NCBI RefSeq assembly: GCF_008017755.1
Contig: NZ_VRTS01000006.1
Location: 124,001-188,000 of the forward strand
Direction: 5' to 3'
Source: Alkalisalibacterium limincola
GTDB lineage: Bacteria > Pseudomonadota > Gammaproteobacteria > Xanthomonadales > Xanthomonadaceae
DNA length: 64,000 bases
Below, piece by piece: positions 48,363-58,648 of this stretch (position 1 is the first letter of the stretch; every line of letters begins with the position of its first letter). The position numbers and the translations under genes were made by a program. The notes under the pieces were generated by a model. It did not search any database. It was not told the DNA's origin and saw only the letters and a program-made list of their open reading frames with translations.

Positions 48363-51015
48363 CCTCATTTCCTCCATCCACGCAGGCGGCCAGCGCATCG
48401 CGCAGGTCCTGCAGTCGTTGCGGGTCGTCGAGCGCGCGGTCGCGCTCGTCGCTGATCTGGAAAAAGTCCTCGACCCGCTCGCCGAACGTGGCGATGCGGG
48501 CGCTGTGTACACGCACCCCCTGCTGGCGGAACACCTGCGCGACATCGGCCAGCAGGCCCGGCCGGTCGGTGCACACCAGCGTGAGCTGGGTGCGGCCGGA
48601 GGCCGCCTCGCCGAACTCCACCTGCACCGGCACCCGGAAGTGGCGGAAATGACGGGGCAAGGCCCGCCTGGGCGGACGCACGTCGTCGAGCGAGCGGCAC
48701 AGGATATCGAAAAGCCGCTTCTCGACGTGCTGGGCCAGCTCGCCGGGCGACATGTGGTGGTTCTCCGAGGCCAGCACCTGGAAGCTGTCCAGGCTCATGC
48801 CGGCCTTGGAGGTGACCACGCGCGCAGCCAGCACGCCAAGTCCGACCCGGTCGAGCGTGGCGGTGACCGCGGCGAACAGGCCATCGCGGTCGGGGGAGTA
48901 GACGAACACCTCCATCGCGCCCGGCGCCGGGTCGCCGGTCGCGTTGACGACGTTCGCCAGCGGCCGCACGCGCACCAGCGGCTCGTTGTCGTTGCGTCGC
49001 CCGGCGATGCCCTCGCTCTGCCAGGCGATCTGCTCGGGCCGGTAGCGCAGGAAGCTCTCGTCGGGAAACTCCGTCCAGATCGCGTCGATGCCGGCTGCGT
49101 CCATGCCGCGCTCGAGCAACAGCGCGCGGGCGGCCGCGCGGGTTTCCGCCACCCGCTCCTCGCCGTACACCGGGTGCTCGAGCCCCCGCCGCAGGACGAA
49201 GCGCGTCGCGCTGTAGAGGTCCGCCAGCAGACGGTCCTTCCACGCGTTCCAGAGCTTCGGGCTGGTGCCGGCGATGTCGGCCACGGTCAGCGTGTAGAGG
49301 TAGTCGAGGTGCTCGCGGTCACCGATGCGCGTGGCGAACCGGTTCACCACCTCCGGGTCGGAGATGTCCTGGCGTTGCGCGGTCATCGACATCAGCAGGT
49401 GGTGGCGCACCAGCCACGACACCAGGCGGATGTCCGCCGCGGGCATCGCGTGCGCGGCACCGAAATGGTCGAAATCCTCGGCGCCGAGCTCGGAGTGGTC
49501 GCCGCCGCGGCCCTTGGCGATGTCGTGGAACAGCCCGGCCAGCAGCAGCAGCTCGGGCTTGCGCAGCCGCTGCCACGCGCTGTGGCCGAACGCGAAGCGG
49601 TCGTTGGCCTTCTCGAAGCTGGCGATGTTGCGCAGCACCGTCAGCGTGTGTTCGTCGACGGTATAGACGTGGAACAGGTCGTACTGCATGCGCCCGGCCA
49701 CCCGGCCGAAGGCCGGCAGGTAGCGCGACAACACGCCCAGGCGCGCCATGCGCGCCAGCGTGGGCACCGGCTGTGGGCCGCGCAGAAGGGCCAGGAAGGC
49801 CTGGCGCAGCTCCGGCGTCGCATCGGCATAGGCGGGGAATTCCGGCAGCGCCTCGGCCAGGGCGCGCGCGCTCTCGGAGTGCAGGCCGCGCAGGCCGGGA
49901 TGCCGCGCCCACACCTCGAACAAGCGCAGCACGAGCGAGGGCTGCCCCGCCAGGCGCGCCGGTTCACGCAGCGACAGGTAGCCGCGCCGCGTCAGGAAAT
50001 CGGCATCGATCGGCTGCGGTTCGCCCTGCCCCTCGAGTTGCTCCTCGAAGCGCTGCAGGAGCCGGTCGTTGATGCGCAGCACGGTGGCCGCGGAGCGGAA
50101 GAAGGCCTGCATCATCTGCTCGACCGCCAGGTTCTGCCGGTGCTCGTCCTTCAGGCCCAGGCGCGCGGCGAGCGGCTTCTGGTGGTCGAACAGCAGGCGC
50201 TCCTCGGCCCGCCCGGCCACCAGGTGCAGGCCGAAGCGCAATCGCGACAGGCGCCGGCGCTCGCGCTCCAGCGTCTCGTGCTCGTCCTCGCCCAGCACGC
50301 CCAGCGGCACCAGCTCGGCCAGGCTGCGCACGCCGTGCACCCGCCGTGCGATCCAGGCCAGGTTCTGCAGGTCGCGCAGGCCGCCCGGGCCTTCCTTCAG
50401 GTTGGGCTCGAGGTTGTAGGCGGTGTCGTCGTAGCGCGCATGGCGTTGGCGCTGTTCCTCGCGCTTGGCCGCGAAGAAGGCCTGCGGCGACCAGATGCGG
50501 TCCGGGGCCAGCTCGCGGGCCAGCGCAGCGGCGGCATCGGGATTTCCCTGCAGCAGCCGCATCTCCAGCAGTGCGCAGGCCACGGTCTGGTCGTCGCGGG
50601 CGGACTCCAGGCACTGCGGCCCGGAACGCACCGCATGGCCGATCGCCAGGCCCGCGTCCCACAGCAGGGCGAACAGGCGCGCCAGGGCGCCGCCACAGGC
50701 GTCCTGCACATCCTGCGACGCCAGGACCAGGAGGTCGACGTCGGACTGGGGGAACAGCTCGCCGCGGCCGTAGCCACCGGTCGCCAGCAGGCAGGCACCG
50801 CAGTCGCCGGGAACGCAGCGAATCCAGGCGGAGCCGACCACCCGGTCGACCAGCGCCGCGCGCTCCCGCAGCAGGCCATCGATATCGGCGCCACGATCGA
50901 AGCGCTCGGCCAGGCGCCCCGCCGCCTCATCGAGCGCCCGGCGGGCCTGCTCGATCCATTCGGCGTCATCGACGATCGCGGCCAGCGTGTCGTCCGCGGC
51001 CACAACGCGGCTCAC
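48337..51015 (-). CDS. glnD: bifunctional PII uridylyltransferase / uridylyl-removing enzyme
   Basis: 892 residues. N-terminal nucleotidyltransferase with [19 protein letters not shown] (D92 and D94 as metal ligands), central HD domain [20 protein letters not shown], and two ACT domains at about 715-790 and 820-890 that sense glutamine. It controls PII (GlnB/GlnK) uridylylation and so nitrogen metabolism. The GTG at 51015 overlaps the map stop (GTGA); the frame is open further upstream into map, which is the antisense-free but non-coding extension. Confidence 0.95.
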
Positions 51016-51788
51016 AGGTCGTTGTCGTCGCCCGGCAGCCGGGTCAGGATCTCGACGCCGTCGGCGGTGACGTGGACGGTGTGCTCCCACTGCGCGGACA
51101 GGGAACGGTCCTTGGTGACCACGGTCCAGCCATCGGGGAGCAGCCGGGTATGGCGCTTGCCGGCATTGATCATCGGCTCGATCGTGAAGGTCATGCCCTC
51201 GCGCAGCACCAGGCCCTCGCCGGGGCGGCCGTAGTGCAGCACCTGCGGCTCCTCGTGGTAGACCCGGCCGATGCCGTGCCCGCAGTACTCGCGCACCACC
51301 GAGAAGCGCTCGCCCTCGGCGAACTGCTGGATGGCATTTCCGAGGTCGCCCAGCGTCACGCCGGGGCGGACCATGCGGATGGCGCGGAACATCGCCTCGC
51401 GGGTGACGTCGATGAGCCGCCTGGCCAGCACCGAAGGCTCGCCGGCCACGTACATGCGGCTGGTGTCGCCATGCCAGCCGTCCTTGATGACGGTCACGTC
51501 GATGTTGACGATGTCGCCGTCCTTGAGGACCTTGGCCTCGCTGGGAATACCGTGGCAGATCACGTTGTTGACCGAGGTGCACACCGTCTTCGGGAAACCG
51601 CGGTAGCCCACGTTCGCCGGGATCGCGCCCTGCACGTTGACGATGTGGTCGTGGCAGATGCGGTCGAGTTCCTCGGTGCTCACGCCGGGCTTCACGTGCG
51701 GCGCGACGACCTGGAGCACCTCGGCGGCCAGGCGGCCGGCGACGCGCATCTTCTCGATCTCTTCGGGGGTCTTGATGGTGACTGGCAT
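51012..51788 (-). CDS. map: type I methionine aminopeptidase
   Basis: 258 residues, typical of the short bacterial type Ia form. It removes the initiator Met from nascent proteins. Signature: VCTSVNNVICHGIPS, IDVTVIKDGWHGDTSRMYV, CGHGIGRVYHEEPQVLHYG and the ligand set D, D, H, E, E spread across them. First gene of the map-glnD-dapD-arsC-like-dapE unit. Usually divergent from rpsB; here a protease gene separates the two. Confidence 0.96.
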   Translation of the reverse strand: MPVTIKTPEEIEKMRVAGRLAAEVLQVVAPHVKPGVSTEELDRICHDHIVNVQGAIPANVGYRGFPKTVCTSVNNVICHGIPSEAKVLKDGDIVNIDVTVIKDGWHGDTSRMYVAGEPSVLARRLIDVTREAMFRAIRMVRPGVTLGDLGNAIQQFAEGERFSVVREYCGHGIGRVYHEEPQVLHYGRPGEGLVLREGMTFTIEPMINAGKRHTRLLPDGWTVVTKDRSLSAQWEHTVHVTADGVEILTRLPGDDNDL

Positions 51789-52368
51789 AGCCGGGAATTA
51801 TCGCAGATCCCGCCCCGACCGGCACCCGCCTGCGCCGCCGCCCGCCGCCGCCAGGCCGCTCGGAAAATGCTTGCCGCCGGACGAAAACCATTTACACCGC
51901 TCATTTACATTAATGAAAATCGCCTCCCGCCATGCAAATGGAATGGATTTTCAGCTTGACGCTCCAGATGCTTGGGGATAGCCTCGGCCTTGCTTGGGCC
52001 AAAACGACCCGGATGGTCCGGAACGAAGCGCCCCGGCAGGATCCATTGAGAGAAGCCGACACTGCTTCTTATAACAATGCGGCCATAACATTATTTAGTG
52101 ATTGGATTATCTTTCAGGGGAAATCCGGCACCCATCCGATAATTTTCCGGTTACCAGGCCGGGATATTGGCCCGGGCAGGTCTTGCGCAGTCGAGGCGGC
52201 CCGGGGAGTGGCAGGATTTGGAGAATTCGCCCGGGGATGCCCCGGGGTCGCTTCACGTTGTCGTCGTGTTGCCGTAAGCGCAGGACGGGCCGGTCCGTTT
52301 CGGCCGGCCGTCGGCCATCCACGCCTCTCGGGAAGGATCGGCATCGAAAGACAACCTGGAGGTAATCG
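51789..52368. other. 580-bp intergenic region of lower GC
   Basis: Between the divergent map and protease genes. Its middle (about 51860-52150) is clearly richer in A and T than the surroundings, with runs such as CATTTACATTAATGAAAAT and ACATTATTTAGTG. It probably holds the promoters of both genes; several AT-rich hexamers could serve as -10 sites. A plus-strand frame at 51932-52372 has no recognisable protein. No RNA gene seen. Confidence 0.6.
51889..51909. repeat. direct repeat of CATTTACA upstream of map
   Basis: Two copies of CATTTACA (51889-51896, 51902-51909) with 13-bp spacing, followed by the self-complementary CATTAATG. On the minus strand TTCATT and TAAATG in this stretch are 17 bp apart and could be the map promoter. 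Confidence 0.4.
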
Positions 52369-53541
52369 ATGAACGCATTGAATTCCGCACGTCGCCACCC
52401 GCTCGTGGTCGCCATCGTGTCCGCCGCGTTGCTGGGCGCGGCCACCACCGCCTCGGCGGTCACCCGCGACGCGATCGACCCGGGAATGCTGGCCGCGCTG
52501 GAGCGCGACCTCGGCATGACCACGGCGCAGTACCTGCGCGAACTGGAGGTCGAACGCGAGGCCGCGGACCTGGTGGCCCAGGCGCAGCGCGAGTTCGGGG
52601 ACGATTTCGCCGGCGCATGGCTGGAGCGCGACGAGTTCGGCGACGCCCGCCTGGTCGTCGCCACGCGCGACAATCCCAGCCTGATGCGCGTGGGTGGGAG
52701 CGAGGTGCGGGAGGTCCGCTACAGCGTCGGCGACCTGGAAGACGCCGTGTCGCTGCTCGACGAGACGAACCAGCGGCGCATGCTGCGTCCGCTGCGGGGC
52801 CTGCAGTCGTGGGGCATCGACCTGCCCAACAACCGCGTCGTGGTCACCGTCTCGCCCGATGCCGCCAGGGACGTGGTGGACTTCGTGGCCGCCACCGGCG
52901 TCGATACCGACACCCTGCACTTCGAGGTGTCCGAGCACGAGCCCTCCACGCTGATCAACATCTACGGCGGGATCCGCTACAACGGCTGCTCGATCGGCTT
53001 CCCGGTGACCCGCGGCTCGACCAAGGGTTTCGTCACCGCGGGCCATTGCGGCAGCGTGGGCACCCAGGTGCGGATCAACAACGTGCTGGTCGGGAGCTTC
53101 CAGCGCAGCAACTTCCCCGGCGCCGATGCCGCCTGGGCCACCGTGCGTTCCCAGGACACGCTGTTCAACCGGGTCTGGCAGTACAGCGGCAGCTCCACCT
53201 ACGCCGTGACAGGCAGCCAGGAAGCGCTGATCGGTGCCGCGGTGTGCCGCTCGGGCTTCCGCACCGGCTGGCGCTGCGGAACGCTCACCCGCAACAACGT
53301 GACCGTGAACTACGGCCAGGGCGCGGTGAACGGGCTGCGTGAATCCAACGCCTGCGCCGGCCAGGGCGACTCCGGCGGCTCCTGGGTCGCCTCCTACAAC
53401 CAGGCCCAGGGCGTCACCTCCGGTGGCGCGCTGGGCAACGACGGCACCAACTGCGGCATCCCGCAGAACCAGCGCCGCACCTGGTTCCAGCGGCTGGTCC
53501 CGATGCTCAACAGCTATGGGGTGAACCTGGTCACCCGCTGA
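52369..53541 (+). CDS. secreted alpha-lytic-protease-like serine endopeptidase (S1 family)
   Basis: 390 residues as pre-pro-enzyme. Signal peptide 1-30, pro-region about 31-195 (folding chaperone in the alpha-lytic protease family) and mature protease from about IYGGIRYNGCSIG (198). Triad H226 (FVTAGHCG), D253 (FPGADAAW) and S335 (GQGDSGGSW); three Cys pairs expected, C207/C227, C293/C303 and C329 with a C-terminal Cys. Such enzymes are secreted by predatory or lytic Lysobacter. RBS GGAGGTA lies just before the ATG. Accessory gene between map and rpsB. Confidence 0.9.
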   Translation: MNALNSARRHPLVVAIVSAALLGAATTASAVTRDAIDPGMLAALERDLGMTTAQYLRELEVEREAADLVAQAQREFGDDFAGAWLERDEFGDARLVVATRDNPSLMRVGGSEVREVRYSVGDLEDAVSLLDETNQRRMLRPLRGLQSWGIDLPNNRVVVTVSPDAARDVVDFVAATGVDTDTLHFEVSEHEPSTLINIYGGIRYNGCSIGFPVTRGSTKGFVTAGHCGSVGTQVRINNVLVGSFQRSNFPGADAAWATVRSQDTLFNRVWQYSGSSTYAVTGSQEALIGAAVCRSGFRTGWRCGTLTRNNVTVNYGQGAVNGLRESNACAGQGDSGGSWVASYNQAQGVTSGGALGNDGTNCGIPQNQRRTWFQRLVPMLNSYGVNLVTR

Positions 53542-53560
53542 GCCACCGCGGGGCATCCCC

Positions 53561-53588
53561 AGGACACCCCGGCCCGCCGGGGTGTCCT
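53561..53588 (+). terminator. terminator after the secreted protease
   Basis: Perfect 13-bp stem (53561-53573 with 53576-53588), 20 bp past the stop of the protease gene; no T-run follows. Confidence 0.6.
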
Positions 53589-53615
53589 GCGTTGGAGGCC
53601 GGCGCAAGGGATTGA

Positions 53616-53645
53616 TTGCACTGGCAACACCGAGCCGGCTATACT
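53616..53645 (+). promoter_or_regulatory. sigma70-type promoter of rpsB
   Basis: TTGCAC (53616-53621), 18-bp spacer, TATACT (53640-53645), about 190 bp before the rpsB ATG. Confidence 0.7.
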
Positions 53646-53843
53646 TCCTCGGCTGTACCGCCCACACCGGGCGTCACCGGTGAATACACACCCGCGTCAA
53701 AGCCCCGTGCCGGGGTGTCCCACGCCATGGAGCGATCCATGGGGCAAGGGATTCGGCCACGGAGGACGCGGGGAGGCCCAACCCCGGAACCATTGCCCGC
53801 CCCATCCAACCGGCGGCCGGTTCCACATGCAAGGAGTTCCACC

Positions 53844-54697
53844 ATGCCCCAGGTCACCATGCGCCAGATGCTCGAAGCAGGCGTCCACTTCGGCCACCAG
53901 ACCCGTTACTGGAACCCGAAGATGGCCCCGTACATCTTCGCGCCCGCGGCAAGATCCACATCATCAACCTCGAGAAGACCCTGCCGCTGTTCAACGACGC
54001 GACCAACTTCGTGTCGGGCATGGCGCAGAAGCGCGGCACCATCCTGTTCGTCGGCACCAAGCGCTCCGCGCGCGACGCGATCAAGGACGAGGCGATCCGC
54101 TGCGGCATGCCGTTCATCTCGCAGCGCTGGCTCGGCGGCACGCTGACCAACTTCCGCACCGTCAAGCAGTCGGTCGCGCGCCTGAAGGAGCTCGAGGCCG
54201 CCGAGACCGACGGCACGTTCGAGAAGCTGGTCAAGCACGAAGTGCTGGCGCGTCGCCGCGAGCGCGAGAAGCTGGAGAACTCGCTGGGCGGCATCAAGAA
54301 CATGAACGGCCTGCCCGACGCGCTGTTCGTGGTCGACATCGGCCACGAGAACATCGCCGTGCTGGAAGCCAAGAAGCTGGGCATCCCGGTCATCGCCGTG
54401 GTCGACACCAACTACGATCCGTCGCTGGTCGACTACGCGATCCCGGGCAACGACGACGCGATCCGCGCCGTGCAGCTCTACACCCGCGCCATCGCCGACG
54501 CGGTGCTGGAAGGCAAGGCCGCCAACCCGAATTCGGTCGCGCGCATCGAGGACGAGTTCGTCGAGCTCGACGCCGAGGGCAAGCCGGTGGCCGACGAGGG
54601 CGAGAAGAAGGCCGCCCCGGCCAAGGCGCCGGCCAAGAAGGCCGCGCCGCGCAAGGTGCCGACCAAGAAGGCCGACGGCGAAGCCACGGCCGAGTAA
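53844..54697 (+). CDS. rpsB: 30S ribosomal protein S2, with one-base frame break
   Basis: Corrected length 284 residues, including an Ala/Lys-rich tail ([16 protein letters not shown]) after the usual S2 body. The family start [19 protein letters not shown] follows AAGGAG and the ATG at 53844. After the codons for PYIF the sequence reads TTCGCGCCCGC where [17 protein letters not shown] needs one more G; a G is missing at 53940-53941. The rest runs from [20 protein letters not shown] to the stop. As an essential gene it cannot really be broken, so this is a consensus error. Confidence 0.96.
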
Positions 54698-54706
54698 GTC
54701 CGCCAC

Positions 54707-54730
54707 GCCGGCGGCCCTCGCGCCGCCGGC
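54707..54730 (+). terminator. attenuator-like hairpin between rpsB and tsf
   Basis: Perfect 9-bp stem (54707-54715 with 54722-54730), six-base loop, 10 bp past the rpsB stop. No T-run, so it may act as a partial attenuator or RNA-stabilising element, as is known between rpsB and tsf in E. coli. Confidence 0.5.
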
Positions 54731-54876
54731 CGCTGCATCGCGGGCCCCACGCCCCGCACGGCCGCAACATGGCGGCCACACAATCCAGGGAGCGACACGC
54801 CACGCCCGCCGCGCACCCCGCGCCGGCATCCGCGTCGCCCCCGATCCGCCCCACGAGACATTTTGAGGACACCACG

Positions 54877-55745
54877 ATGGAAATCACCGCCAGCATGGTC
54901 AAGGAACTGCGCGAGCGCTCCGGCGCCGGCATGATGGAGTGCAAGAAGGCGCTCGTCGAAATGAACGGCGACGTCGAAGCCGCCATGGAGCACCTGCGCA
55001 AGACCGGCCTCGCCAAGGCCGACAAGAAGGCCGACCGCGTCGCCGCCGAGGGCCGCATCGTCATGGCCGCCGAGTCGGGCAAGGCGGTCCTGGTCGAGGT
55101 CAACTCCGAGACGACTTCGTCGCCAAGGATTCCAACTTCATCGCGTTCTCCGACGCCATCGCCGCCGCGGCGCTGGCCGTGGGCGCGACCGACGTGGAGT
55201 CGCTCAAGGCCGCCAAGATCGGTGACGACACGATCGACGAGTCGCGCCAGGCCCTGGTGGCCAAGGTCGGCGAGAACGTGCAGATCCGCCGCCTGTCGCT
55301 GCTCACCAGCCCGCACACCGTCGGTGCCTACGTGCACGGCGGCCGCATCGGCGTGATCGTCGAGGTCAAGGACGGCAGCGAAGACCTCGCCCGTGGCCTG
55401 GCCATGCACGTGGCGGCGATGAACCCGCCGTACGTGTCGCCCGACCAGGTGCCGGCCGAGCTGGTGCAGAAGGAGAAGGACATCGCGATGGCCCAGGTGA
55501 AGGACAGCGGCAAGTCGCCCGAGATCCTGGAGAAGATGATCAGCGGCAAGGTCAACAAGACCCTGTCGGAGATGTGCCTGACCGGCCAGCCCTACGTGCT
55601 CGACACCAACATGACCGTCGAGGCGATGCTGAAGAAGGAAGGCGCCGAGGTGGTGTCGTTCACCCGCCTGGCCGTCGGCGAGGGCATCGAGAAGAAGGAA
55701 GACGACTTCGCCTCGGAAGTGATGAAGCAGGCCGGCCTGGCCTGA
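54877..55745 (+). CDS. tsf: elongation factor Ts, with one-base frame break
   Basis: Corrected length 289 residues. EF-Ts recycles EF-Tu-GDP. N-terminal UBA-like [20 protein letters not shown] (contacting EF-Tu), then the core. At 55112 the sequence reads GAGACGACTTC; the conserved NSETDFVAKD needs GAGACCGACTTC, so one C is missing. The second part begins [15 protein letters not shown] and continues to MKQAGLA. A strong terminator follows. Again an essential gene, so the break is an assembly error. Confidence 0.96.
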
Positions 55746-55771
55746 TCCATCGCGCCAGCGCGTTGATAAAG

Positions 55772-55806
55772 AACCCCCGGGAATGCAGGTTCCCGGGGGT
55801 TTTTTC
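55772..55806 (+). terminator. rho-independent terminator after tsf
   Basis: Perfect 12-bp stem (55772-55783 with 55790-55801), six-base loop, followed by a T-run to 55806. Confidence 0.92.
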
Positions 55807-55818
55807 TTTCACGCGGCG

Positions 55819-55847
55819 CTGACGCAGCGGCCGCGCTCGGCTAAACT
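55819..55847 (+). promoter_or_regulatory. sigma70-type promoter of pyrH
   Basis: CTGACG (55819-55824), 17-bp spacer, TAAACT (55842-55847), about 30 bp before the GTG start of pyrH. Confidence 0.6.
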
Positions 55848-55866
55848 TCGCGCGCCGAACCCATGA

Positions 55867-56603
<737 letters not shown>

Positions 56604-56696
56604 GCTGCGCATGTGAACGGCAGCACGTGGGTTTTCGCCCCACGTTCAGCTGCCATCGGTAGGGTGTGCGCCTTCGATCCGTCATGGAGACCCCGC

Positions 56697-57209
56697 ATGC
56701 GCACCTGGACCTTCGCGCTTTTCCCACTGATCCTGGCCCTGGCCACGCCCGCGGCCCTGGCCCGCGACACCCCGCCGAGCGAAACCCCCGACGTCTTCGG
56801 CTGGGTGGAGTGGATCGAGCTGGGCGACGAGCGCATCCGCAAGAAGGGCAAGCTTGATTCCGGCGCGCTGACCTCCTCGCTCGACGCCCGCGAGATCGAG
56901 GAATTCCGCCGTGACGGGCGGCGCCACGTGCGCTTCGAGCTGCACGATCGCGACACCGGCGAGGTGACGACGCTGGAGAAGCGGATCAAGCGGTTCGTGC
57001 GCATCGTGCGCCACAGCGGCAACCACCAGCGCCGCCCGGTCATCGAGATGGACCTGTGCCTCGGCAGCACGCTGCACAGCGTCGAGTTCACGCTGATCGA
57101 CCGCAGCAACTTCAACTATCCCGTGCTGCTGGGCCGACGGGCGCTGGAGGGCTATGCGCTGATCGATTCGAGCAAGACCTTCCTGCGCGATCCCGCGTGC
57201 GGGGATTGA
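56697..57209 (+). CDS. secreted retropepsin-like ATP-dependent zinc protease family protein
   Basis: 170 residues. Signal peptide to about residue 23, then a domain of the ATP-dependent zinc protease (RimB/PF05618-like) family: [21 protein letters not shown]54 in [10 protein letters not shown] (pepsin-like DSG), [12 protein letters not shown] and [20 protein letters not shown]. Such domains have a retroviral-protease-like fold. It sits in the otherwise conserved pyrH-frr interval, with 93 bp before it and 85 bp after. Function unknown. Confidence 0.75.
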   Translation: MRTWTFALFPLILALATPAALARDTPPSETPDVFGWVEWIELGDERIRKKGKLDSGALTSSLDAREIEEFRRDGRRHVRFELHDRDTGEVTTLEKRIKRFVRIVRHSGNHQRRPVIEMDLCLGSTLHSVEFTLIDRSNFNYPVLLGRRALEGYALIDSSKTFLRDPACGD

Positions 57210-57254
57210 GGCATCAATTCACCCCGCCCCGCCCCGCCGGTGGCCGGCTCCGCC

Positions 57255-57260
57255 TATAAT
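57255..57260 (+). promoter_or_regulatory. TATAAT -10 element before frr
   Basis: A perfect TATAAT 34 bp upstream of the frr ATG; no clear -35, but it suggests that frr has its own promoter here. Confidence 0.5.
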
Positions 57261-57294
57261 CGCAGGATTATGTTCGCCAAGCCCGGAGCCCACC

Positions 57295-57852
57295 ATGATC
57301 GATGAGATCAAGAACGACGCGCAGACGCGCATGAGCAAGAGTGTCGAGGCCCTGCGCCACGAGCTGACCAAGCTTCGTACCGGCCGCGCCTCCACGGGGA
57401 TCGTCGAGCACCTCAAGGTCAATTACTACGGTTCGGACATGCCGCTCTCGCAGGTGGCCAGCATCGCCGTGTCCGACGCGCGCTCGCTGACGATCACGCC
57501 CTGGGAGAAGCCCATGGTGGCCGCGATCGAGAAGGCGATCATGGCCTCCGACCTCGGCCTGACCCCGAACACCGCCGGCACCACGATCCGCATCAACCTG
57601 CCGGCGCTGACCGAGGAGCGTCGCAAGGAGCTGGGCAAGCACGTGGCGTCGGAGGGCGAGAACACCAAGGTGGCGATCCGCAACGTGCGCCGCGACGCGA
57701 TCCACCAGGTCAAGGAACTGCTGAAGGAGAAGCAGGTCACCGAGGACGACGTGCGCCGCGCCGAGGACGACATCCAGAAGCTGACCGACCGTTTCGTCAA
57801 GGACGTCGACGAGGTGGTCAAGGCCAAGGAGCAGGAACTCCTGGCCATCTGA
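57295..57852 (+). CDS. frr: ribosome recycling factor
   Basis: 185 residues, the standard length. [29 protein letters not shown], the [17 protein letters not shown] loop and the basic C-terminal helix match RRF, which splits post-termination ribosomes with EF-G. First gene of frr-uppS-cdsA-dxr-rseP-bamA; uppS follows after 7 bp. Confidence 0.97.
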   Translation: MIDEIKNDAQTRMSKSVEALRHELTKLRTGRASTGIVEHLKVNYYGSDMPLSQVASIAVSDARSLTITPWEKPMVAAIEKAIMASDLGLTPNTAGTTIRINLPALTEERRKELGKHVASEGENTKVAIRNVRRDAIHQVKELLKEKQVTEDDVRRAEDDIQKLTDRFVKDVDEVVKAKEQELLAI

Positions 57853-57859
57853 GCCCGGC

Positions 57860-58648
57860 ATGTCGAACGCATCGGGCACCCCACAGGCGCCTGGCGGCGC
57901 CGCCAGCGAACGCCCCGTCCCCCGCCACCTGGCGGTGATCATGGACGGCAACGGCCGCTGGGCGCAGCGCCGCCACCGCCCCCGCAGCATCGGCCACCGC
58001 GCCGGTGCACGGGCGGTCAACATCTGCATCGACTTCTGCCTGGAACAGGGCATCCAGGCACTGAGCCTGTTCGCCTTCTCCAGCGAGAACTGGAAGCGGC
58101 CGCAGGACGAGGTGGGCGCGCTGATGCGGCTGTTCCTCAACGCGCTCGAGCGCGAAGTCGAGGAACTGCACCGGCGCGGCGTGCGGCTGCGCTTCATCGG
58201 TGCGCGCGAGCCGTTCGCCGAGCCGATCCGCCAGCGCATGGCTGCCGCCGAGCAGCTCACCGCGGCCAATTCGACGCTGCACCTGTGCATCGCCGCGGGC
58301 TATGGCGGCCGCTGGGACATCGCCCAGGCGGCGCGTGAGCTCGCCCGCGAGGTGGCCGCCGGCCGGCTCGACCCCGAGGCGATCGACGAGGCACGCTTCG
58401 CGCAGGCGGTGTGCCTGTCGGACCTGCCCGAACCCGATCTGTTCATCCGTACCGGTGGCGACCAGCGCGTGAGCAATTTCCTGCTCTGGCAGCTCGCCTA
58501 CACCGAGATGTGGTTCACCGAGACACTCTGGCCCGACCTCGACAGGAACGTTCTGTGCGCTGCGTTGTCGGACTTTGCCCACCGCGAGCGCCGCTTCGGC
58601 CTGACCGCCGCGCAGCTGGCCGCCCCGGCCCCTGGAGACCCCGCATGA
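57860..58648 (+). CDS. uppS: undecaprenyl diphosphate synthase
   Basis: 262 residues, cis-prenyltransferase elongating farnesyl-PP to the C55 carrier of peptidoglycan. HLAVIMDGNGRWA carries the Mg-binding Asp, and FIRTGGDQRVSNFLLWQLAY and TLWPDL the substrate region. Begins with a 20-residue extension before the conserved part. Stop overlaps the cdsA start (ATGA). Confidence 0.97.
   Translation: MSNASGTPQAPGGAASERPVPRHLAVIMDGNGRWAQRRHRPRSIGHRAGARAVNICIDFCLEQGIQALSLFAFSSENWKRPQDEVGALMRLFLNALEREVEELHRRGVRLRFIGAREPFAEPIRQRMAAAEQLTAANSTLHLCIAAGYGGRWDIAQAARELAREVAAGRLDPEAIDEARFAQAVCLSDLPEPDLFIRTGGDQRVSNFLLWQLAYTEMWFTETLWPDLDRNVLCAALSDFAHRERRFGLTAAQLAAPAPGDPA

Larger units (their letters stand above)
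53542..53843 (+). other. 302-bp region: protease terminator, rpsB promoter and structured rpsB leader
   Basis: From the promoter on, about 190 bases form the rpsB 5' leader. It holds a CCCCG/CGGGG hairpin at 53703-53715 and a CCATGG/CCATGG hairpin at 53725-53742. Gammaproteobacterial rpsB leaders often bind S2 for autoregulation; whether this leader does so is inference. No other gene seen. Confidence 0.5.

Noticed and set aside
51016-51891. N-terminal extension of glnD into map (frame open to 51891)
   Set aside because: The extension is Arg/Gly-rich and covers the map gene in another frame; the GTG at 51015 fits the family start and couples to map.
51932-52372. 146-codon frame ending over the protease start
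   Set aside because: No family, composition changes abruptly along the frame, and the region looks like AT-rich promoter DNA. Kept only as an intergenic note.
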